64,000 bases of DNA from Antedon mediterranea (taxonomy: Eukaryota; Echinodermata; Crinoidea; Comatulida; Antedonidae). Where the stretch lies: positions 23,749,001-23,813,000 of the forward strand of contig NC_092673.1 of NCBI RefSeq assembly GCF_964355755.1, read 5' to 3'. Below are positions 57,232 through 64,000 of the stretch, piece after piece. Made by a program: the position numbers and the translations under genes. The stretch's first letter is position 1. Each line of letters opens with the position of its first letter. Below the pieces are notes generated by a model that saw only the letters and a list, made by a program, of their open reading frames with translations, was not told the DNA's origin and did not search any database.

Positions 57232-58009
57232 ACAAGGTTCTGGACTAAGCTACAGTTGTCTTAACACAGCTAGATCAGCGCTTTCAGCACTATGCTCGTC
57301 GACCCATCAACATTCTATCGGTTCACACCCTCTCGTGGTTAGATTTTGTAAGGGTGTATTTAACTTACGACCTACAGTCCCAAGGTATTCACGAACGTGG
57401 GACGTACGTTCAGTCTTACAATATTTACGTTTATGTACTCCTATTAGAGAACTGAGTTTAAAGGACCTAACTATGAAATGTGTCATGCTTTTGTCATTAG
57501 TCTTGGCAGCTCGTTGCCAGTCCCTCCATCTTCTCAATCTCAGTGAGATGAGAAAGGAGGACGATTGCTTTGTATTTGTTACCTCGAGGTTACTAAAGCA
57601 AAGCCGCCCAGGCTATTCTAACCCACAAGTAGTATTAAGCCGTTACACAGTTGATGAAGAGTTATGTATTTACAATACATTAGAAGAATACATATCTCGT
57701 ACGGAGAGTATTCGTGGTAATACTTCTCAATTGTTCATTAGTTTTATTAAACCGTTCAAAGCTGTTTCAAAGTCCACGATAAGCCGATGGATTCGGGTTG
57801 TCATGGAAAAGGCAGGCATTGATGTTACCGTTTTTAAACCACATAGTGTCAGGGCAGCCGCTTCGTCCAAAGCTAAGCAGAATGGTGTTCCAATGGATAC
57901 AATTCTAGCAACAGCCGGGTGGTCTTCGGAAAGTACATTTGCTAGGTTTTACGATAAGACCATTAATGAAGACCATGATGTTTTTTCCGTTAATGTTTTG
58001 AAGCTGTAG
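56871..58009 (+). pseudogene. DIRS tyrosine recombinase
   Basis: The N-terminal core-binding part starts at the ATG at 56871 within the RT frame's 3' end and includes ASWRPSTRNQYAVYINRWFQ. A stop and frameshift at about 57240-57248 separate it from the rest (57335-58009). Catalytic signature: Arg in LAARCQSL, HSVRAAASSKA (H-x-x-R), GWSSESTFARFYDK (Trp in place of the second His, and the Tyr nucleophile). This enzyme integrates the DIRS circle by strand exchange instead of a DDE integrase. The break leaves it non-functional here. Confidence 0.85.
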
Positions 58010-58181
58010 GTCAACTTATTAATTAAAGTTACATAGTTGTTTCAAAACAGTTTTGTGTTTACTTATCACGTCGTTGCTACCATCTCATGTGATCCCTTTC
58101 GTGTAAGATGACTACATAGAATCCCCATCAAACTTCAACTTCCAGGTAAGTCTCGTTTAATTATAGGATTTTTCTTTACAG

Positions 58182-58364
58182 GAAGATGGAAATAGTGGAG
58201 ATGAAGATATTAATGATGACAATCACATTGATCTATTAAATCTGTTCTCTAAAGATGAACTTTTAAATGACAACATTTTCTATGGCGTTAACACAACCAA
58301 AGCTGAAGTAATGTTAAAGGCCAGGTGCGGGCAAAAAATTTCTATTGATCATACATTCCAATAA
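58182..58364 (+). pseudogene. Possible exon of another EnSpm-like gene
   Basis: Good acceptor (ggatttttctttacag, ending at 58181) and an open frame of about 60 codons, acidic at first (EDGNSGDEDINDDNHIDLLN) and then FYGVNTTKAEVMLKA, which recalls the N-terminal region of EnSpm/TNP2-type transposases. It runs to TAA at about 58362. Weak evidence; it could be a host exon. Confidence 0.3.
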
Positions 58365-58854
58365 TTATCGATCTATAGTTTCCCCTATGTTTCATAATTT
58401 TTGGGATTTTATTTGTGTTACACAAGCTTTTTTAAAATAAGCACTTTCTTATCAGTGGGGGGATAGTTCAAATTACACAGTAAAATCTCTATTCTTTTGT
58501 ACACAAATTTTGTAAATAGAGAGGAATTTAAAAAAGCTATGAAAAATAAACGGTGTGGTAAAAAATGTTATCAGATGACTAAATATAGGTAATATAACTT
58601 GAATATTACATTTCTGATATTTTTATTCAACTTCAGATTTTTATTTTCATGCTATAGAAAAAATTATCCACCGTATATCCACCATCTTTTTTCACCATCT
58701 AGGGAGTCACCCGACATGTTATTACATTACGTTAACTACCTACTACTGAAAAAAACTCTTCCTGGTTTTTATGGAAGAATTTTTACAAATTTTGTATTTG
58801 ATCATATTAAGGGAAATTTTCGTCTCGATTTCTGTTACAAATATTTGATTTATG

Positions 58855-59526
58855 TACCGTACTGACGTATAAGCCCATACTCGGGTATAAGCCCACCCCC
58901 GACTTTTGACTAATTTTCATGAAAAATGAGCCACTCGGGTATAAGCCCACCCATTAATTCGAAGATCAACACTGTGTGCCGTAGTACATTATTTTGTTTT
59001 TGGTGACGTCCATACACCGAATACACCTACCTTTGATCACAACCAAGCTAAGCTAATATACGCTAGGCCATATGAGGCCGAGCGGTCCGGTTTTGTTTAC
59101 ACTCCATCGCGGTCGAAGATCGCTTCACACGCGCGACGCTACAAGTCGCCAAAACGGAAAACCACTATTTGGTATCGGCTGCCATAAACCAGCTTATTAA
59201 ATTTCTTTGGTACATTGTATACTTGCTTTTCTGCTTGATAAATTCTTGTTCAATTGATGTTTAAAATAAGATATTCTACGATAAATTACACGAACTAGGC
59301 CTATAAATAAGCTTAATTTTCCGACACTCTCCACACCTCGTGTATTTAGAAAAGGCAACGTCGTAACACCTCGTGAGGGCGCTCGCTCGCATGGTGGAAT
59401 ACACAGTGTACATGTGCTGTTTTTGACGATCTGCATTTTTGGATCCTCGGGTAATAAGCCCACCCCCCAAACTTGACGTGATTTCATGTTCAAGGGGGGT
59501 GGGCTTATACCCGCGTCAGTACGGTA
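58855..59526. mobile_element. MITE with TACCGTACTGACG inverted ends
   Basis: The left end, TACCGTACTGACG followed by tataagcccatactcggg, and the right end, ccgcgtcagtacggta, are inverted repeats of about 35 bp. The motif 'gggtataagcccac' is repeated inside both ends. 672 bp, no gene: minus-strand frames at 59197-59529 run out through the repeats. Terminal TACCGTA is shared with the small MITE at 18484-18607. Confidence 0.75.
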
Positions 59527-59631
59527 CATTTAACCAAATATTATATTTAAAATTCATGCCTGTACCTGAGCTTTAATGATTATGAAATTTAGTTTAAGGC
59601 CTTGTTTATCATCTGTTGGGTTGGTTGATCT

Positions 59632-59745
59632 CTTGAAGCTCATTAACAACATTTTTAAAAGTAACTATGAGCAAGAAAGGAACAATGAAGTACCATGTCC
59701 TTCTTGTGGTAGGCAGCGTAAAATTAAATCAGATGGAAACTGAAA
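59632..59745 (+). pseudogene. Possible zinc-binding exon remnant
   Basis: The frame reads LINNIFKSNYEQERNNEVPC then PSCGRQRKIKSDGN. One CxxC pair suggests a zinc site, and with 58182-58364 it may be a remnant of an EnSpm-like transposase gene. It is followed by a poly(A) run (59743-59759). Confidence 0.25.
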
Positions 59746-59784
59746 AAAAAAAAAAAAAAGTCCTGGATTTGATGAAAAGCTTGT

Positions 59785-60775
59785 ATATATGCGGACTTTA
59801 CATTTTCTAAACAAGTGTAATATTTTTTCAAACATTCAATTTGGATTTAGAGAAAAACACACTACGTCACATGCCATTTTACACTTCGTTGACATGATTA
59901 CATCAGCCTTAGATAATCAAATGCATACAAATTACAATTGGTATTTTCCTTGATTACTCCAAAGCTTTCGATACTGTTAATCATGAAATCTTACTGCATA
60001 AATTATCGAACTATGGAATTAGAGGGGTGGCTCAAAAATGGTTTAGAAGTTACCTTTCTGATAGGCAACAATTTGTATCATTAAATAATGTTGAATCAAG
60101 CTGCAGACCTGTTACATGTTACAGGGTTCGATTCTGGGCCCACTTCTTCATAATTTATGCAAATGTCTAATGTCATGTCGTCAATACTGTTTGCGGATGA
60201 TTCAAGTCTGTTTTATTCACATGATGATCCAGATAGTCTCTGTGACATCGTTAATCAAGAACTAAAAAAGGTTACTACTTGGATACATGCAAACAAGCTA
60301 TCACTAAATATGCTAAAAACCAATTTTATGTTGTTTAATAACAAATATAGTATGTCACCAAAAGATATTATTTTCCAAAAATGTTGGCATGATGTATAAA
60401 TTGAAATCAATATTTCCTCAAAAAGTATTAAATATTTTATATTCTACTCTTAATTTTTTTTTTTTTTTTTTAATTTTATTTCCCCAAGCAAGAACACCAT
60501 AATTTATTACTAAAATTTTATTAACGAGCTGTCAGAATTATCTCAGGGGTAACTTTTCGTGCTCACACCTGCCATTTACTCGAAATAGACTTAAAATGAA
60601 TACCCTTGTATACCTAAACTCTGGAATTCTCTTCCTTTATCTCTTAAAAAATCTCATAACTGTGCTTTATTTAAACGTCAATTTAAACTATTATTGGTTG
60701 AAGGTCTTTGTAAATTCTTTTAGTCTCCTCCACTTTATATTTATATATTTGTAAAGTGAAATAAATAAATGAAAT
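59785..60775 (+). pseudogene. CR1/L2-like non-LTR reverse transcriptase fragment
   Basis: RT blocks across shifting frames: IFSNIQFGFREKHTTSHAIL, then DYSKAFDTVNHEILLHKLSN, GIRGVAQKWFRSYLSDRQQF and ILFADDSSLFYSH (the second catalytic site as FADD), then TTWIHANKLSLNMLKTNFML. The segment between the first blocks contains stops. Sequence before FADD is short by about 25 residues. It ends in 'aaataaataaatgaaatgaa'. 5' truncated and inactive. Confidence 0.8.
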
Positions 60776-61160
60776 GAAAATTTAAAGGATTTATTTATTT
60801 GTTTTTATGTACTTTTAAATCCTAATTTTAAAGTGTGGTATTCAGGATAGAGTTAGTCAACAAATTTGGAGTCAAAATACAAGAAAGGCAGGTGCGTAAG
60901 AAAAACATCCTCTGAACCAACACAATGGAGTAAAATTATGTATGGATAAACAAGTATTGTTTTTAAGCTGTAATATATCTTAGAATTTGTAATCTTAGGT
61001 CTTGGGTCTTAGCTTTCGTGATCTTAGGTCTTAGGGGGTCTTAGCTTTCGTGATCTTAGGTTTCGTGACACCCCCTATGCTAGGCCTAGGCTAGCCTACG
61101 TAGCCTAGTAGGGGTCTAATCGAGTCAAATGCAGTTTTAATGATGCACTCTGTTCGTTTG
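60776..61160. other. Non-coding stretch with short tandem repeat
   Basis: Around 60995-61070, 'gatcttaggtcttag' and 'cttagctttcgtgatcttag' recur as a short local repeat. Nothing else recognised. Confidence 0.5.
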
Positions 61161-61194
61161 AAAAAATGTGTCGACACAAACAATCAATTGCTTG

Positions 61195-62010
61195 CTTGCG
61201 AGTATTATATAAGGTATGGTTTAAAAATCTTTGGCTATGTTCGGCTTCGGGATGTTATACCACACTTAGGCCTAGCATACTCACTGTACGAGCAATCCAC
61301 ATCGAAGTTTCAAACTCACTTGACACGGAGTCATTCATGAATGCTATGAGAAGATTCATAGCACGACAAGGACAGCCAGAAGAGATTCGATCAGATAATG
61401 GAGGAAACTTCAAAAAGGGAGAGAAGGAACTGAATAAAGCAATTAAAGAGTGGAATCAAGGACAAATCCATGAATTCTTGTTGCAACGAAATGTGAAATG
61501 GTTATTCAATCCACCAATGGGATCTCATCATGGAGGAGTGTGGGAGCGCTGTATTTGGACAGTGAGGAAAGTCATGATGGCTGTGCTGAAACAACAAGTG
61601 CTTGATGATGAAGGCCTAAACACTTTAATGTGTGAAGCAGAGGCTATTGTTAATGGTCGGATGACCCTCGTGACATGAATCATTTACTGCTGTTGCGAGG
61701 AGGGAACAGCTTACCTCCTGGTAATTTCTCAAAGGAGGATGTATCTTCGACGATGGAAACAAGTACAGTACTTACCGTCACTGCTGTAGTGTCGTACAGT
61801 TTATAAATGGGTTATTTAGTAAACACAGGGAAACTTTGCTGTAGACGATGTTGTGCTTGTTCTTGACGAAAACACACCACGAAGTTCATGGCCATTGGGA
61901 AGTGTACAGCAACAGAAAGGATGGACTTGTACGGTCAGTGAAAGTAAAGACAAACACATCAACGCTTGTGAGACCAAATTTTGGAATTTATCTTTTCCTT
62001 ATAAATTTTA
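61195..62010 (+). pseudogene. BEL/Pao integrase fragment
   Basis: From about 61270: VRAIHIEVSNSLDTESFMNA, RRFIARQGQPEEIRSDNGGN (second Asp), IKEWNQGQIHEFLLQRNVKW, NPPMGSHHGGVWERCIWTVR (catalytic Glu) and EAEAIVNGR. This is the core of a BEL/Pao integrase. A stop follows at 61678. Remnants continue in other frames: NHLLLLRGGNSLPPGNFS, then sequences matching the BEL C-terminal domain to about 61980. Protease, RT and LTRs are absent. Confidence 0.85.
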
Positions 62011-62365
62011 ACAAAGTTAGGTTTTAGTTTCCTCCTAGTAAGGTCAGATTGCCATAGTAACGGGCGGATTTTCTCAAAATTGTTCTTTGGGATAGTTCAT
62101 AGCCTAGATAATTACAAATTACTGTTTGATGATTATTAATAAATAGCGTACTGTGCTAAATTGTCAGCTACCTAGCCTACAGTATCGATCCAGGCCTGCC
62201 CTAGGCCTAGTGACTCAATTATGTAAATAGCCTACTTGGTCTGCGAGTTGCTTTATTTGCATATTGGTCTAAAGCTGGCCAGTTCTTTATAATAACGGGG
62301 TATACAACGACACGGGGACATGAATGTGGAGAATACACTTGACTGGAACGTTTGAATAAAATCTG
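62011..62365. other. Spacer
   Basis: No coding or repeat structure recognised. Confidence 0.4.
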
Positions 62366-63460
62366 CTTCCCCGTTTATTTTAAAACCTTTATTGCATATC
62401 ATTAATACGTCATTATCATCGGGCTGTGTCCCGGCTGATATAAAAATTGCTAAAGTTATCCCGGTATTTAAGAATGGTGACATCTCCGATATAAATAATT
62501 ATCGGCCTATTTCCATTTTACCCTTTTTTTCCAAAATATTTGAGAGGATTGTGTATGATCAAACGATTTGTTACCTCTCAAAATATAACGTACTGAGTAA
62601 AACACAGTATGGATTTAGACAACACCATTCAACTAGTCATGCTTTAATACAATCGATTGAAAAAATCACAAATGCTATTGAGAATAAAGAGTTCACACTA
62701 GGAGTTTTCCTTGATTTATCAAAAGCGTTCATGATATATTATTAGATAAGTTAAGATTTTATGGTATACATACAATGATACAATGAACCAGGAGTTATCT
62801 ATACTTTCGGACTGGTTTATTGCTAACAAATTAACGCTAAATGTAAACAAATCAAAATATGTTATATTTAAGGCTAGAAATAAGTCAGCTGACACTACCT
62901 CACTAGAATTGAGGATGGGAAATGAATGTATAGTAAAAGCTACTGAAGTTAAATTTCTAGGCTTATTTCTAGATGAAACTTTATCGTAAACATAATCTAT
63001 TACCTGAATCATTTAATAACTTATTTAGTACATCTGCCTCATTCCATAATTACTCAACTAGAAACAGGTCAAACTACTGTCCACAACTAAAACGCACCAA
63101 AGTCGGACAGCAATGTATTTCCTACCAAGGAACACACATTTGGAACAATTTAACAGACTATATAAAACAATCCCCCACTTTAAGTTTGTTTAAACAGAGA
63201 TTAAAGCAATATTATAACAATAGAAATATTTAAGTTAAGTAAATCACATTATGTTATTTTGGTTTGTTCTTTTTGTTTGTACTAATTGTTTGATCTTTTT
63301 GTTAGGGTTACATGCTTAAAGCACTTGTGCTTATTTTGTATCCCATTCCATTATCTTATTATTTGTATTGTATTTGTATATGTTTTTATTTTGATTATGG
63401 AATAAAAATGTCGATGAATACCTCCATGCCCCTATTGATAAATAGATAAATAAATAAATT
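62366..63460 (+). pseudogene. Second CR1/L2-like non-LTR retrotransposon, internally deleted
   Basis: RT blocks: KIAKVIPVFKNGDISDINNY (then RPISILPFFSKIFERIVYD), TQYGFRQHHSTSHALIQSIE and FLDLSKAF (first Asp). A frameshift follows at 62735, then a deletion that removes the catalytic FADD block. It resumes with LSDWFIANKLTLNVNKSKYV and VKFLGLFLDE. A further deletion leads to the C-terminal region (HNYSTRNRSNY, HIWNNLTDYI, LFKQRLKQYY). The 3' tail ends in gataaataaataaat. Confidence 0.85.
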
Positions 63461-63870
63461 TCGCTCAACCAGAAGGTTTCGAAGAGATATCCGAAAACAG
63501 CAATCAACTAAAACTAAAAATGAAGGATTTAGGGAAAATCTCCTTTTTCCTGGGAATTGACTTTGCTCAAGATGAGTCTAATAGTGATATTAAAATGAGC
63601 CAAAAATGGTACATTACGAAAATGCTACTGAAACTGATGAGCCTTTATCATTGATTGCGTTTAGCGACTCAGATACCGGATATTGCTTCAGTCTAACCAA
63701 GGGTGGGGCTGTCATTTCGTGGAATCAAAGAAACAAAATACAGTTGCATTACCGACATGGGAGGCAGAGTACATGGGGTTGGGAGCTACTACCCAAGAGG
63801 GCTTATATTTACAGCAATTGCTAAAAGGCATGGATAACGATCCAAACACATTGATATAAATGTAATGTAT
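63455..63870 (+). pseudogene. Ty1/copia RT-RNase H C-terminal fragment
   Basis: LKLKMKDLGKISFFLGIDFA (copia RT: MxDLG-x-x-x-x-FLGI) and KMSQKWYITKML, then by frame changes the RNase H segment (FSDSDTGYCFSLTKGGAVIS, then AEYMGLGATTQEGLYLQQLL in another frame). Several frameshifts and short deletions. No other copia domains in the window. Confidence 0.8.
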
Positions 63871-64000
63871 GTATCGATATCCTAAGATCCAACAATTTAA
63901 AAGCTACCTCTTTGGAAAATAAATTTGCAATTATCAGTTTAGTCAACAGTTACCCAACATTGTATTGGATATAATATTTATGATAATTAATACAGCTCTG

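Larger units (their letters stand above)
54151..58113 (+). mobile_element. DIRS-type tyrosine-recombinase retrotransposon
   Basis: Inverted ends: 'gggatcccatgagatggtag' (to about 54187) matches the complement of 'ctaccatctcatgtgatccc' (about 58078-58097), with a further partial match outward (gtcatct...). Inside are gag, RT-RNase H and a tyrosine recombinase overlapping the end of the RT frame, which is the DIRS order. There are no LTRs or integrase. All genes carry breaks. Confidence 0.85.

Overview
The window looks like a repeat-dense, AT-rich chromosome segment of a marine invertebrate. A deuterostome such as an echinoderm is my best guess, but it is only inference. The basis is the mixture of DIRS, BEL/Pao, Ty3/gypsy, Ty1/copia, CR1/L2-like, Harbinger and EnSpm/CACTA-type elements, a 5S rRNA-derived SINE, and spliceosomal introns with ordinary GT-AG borders. 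There is no bacterial operon structure, CRISPR array or prokaryotic gene.

Layout. 0-13 kb is mostly AT-rich non-coding DNA. It holds dispersed repeat tails and two Harbinger-like non-autonomous elements in inverted orientation (4.2-5.0 and 6.5-7.2 kb), each carrying the same broken Myb/SANT gene. The only likely host coding sequence is one terminal exon at 13.77-13.99 kb, whose product I do not recognise. 15.3-17.8 kb holds three unrelated minisatellites. 18.9-20.6 kb holds a reverse transcriptase scrap and a degraded minus-strand coding region. 20.9-23.7 kb is a foldback-like structure: two inverted terminal arms enclosing two GGGAT-rich arrays of opposite orientation.

23.7-30.9 kb is a defective Ty3/gypsy element with unusual parts: a helix-hairpin-helix gag N-terminus, gag split by a Harbinger MITE, protease, RT-RNase H, an integrase tail fused to a PHD finger, and a separate downstream gene for a zinc finger plus TatD-like protein that has lost its metal ligands. 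31-35.2 kb holds a broken FEN1/XPG-like plus CXC-domain gene flanked by long inverted repeats.

The centrepiece is a 15,500-bp EnSpm/CACTA-like DNA transposon at 35,644-51,143. It has matching termini and a TA target duplication, and it sits inside the gag gene of a second gypsy element. It carries an uninterrupted 674-residue TNP2-like transposase and a second gene that I can assemble as 12 exons with consistent phases and no stop (419 codons, resembling the DUF4806 family). Its subterminal regions are different tandem arrays, both full of AACGTT. Its introns host a CR1-like fragment, two hairpin-ended repeats, a 5S-derived SINE and a palindromic MITE. It looks structurally complete and comparatively young.

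51.1-64 kb is a retroelement graveyard: the rest of the interrupted gypsy (protease joined to integrase, RT missing), a third gypsy, a DIRS element with inverted ends, a TACCGTA-ended MITE, two CR1/L2-like RT fragments, a BEL/Pao integrase and a Ty1/copia RT-RNase H tail. All of these carry stops, frameshifts or internal deletions.
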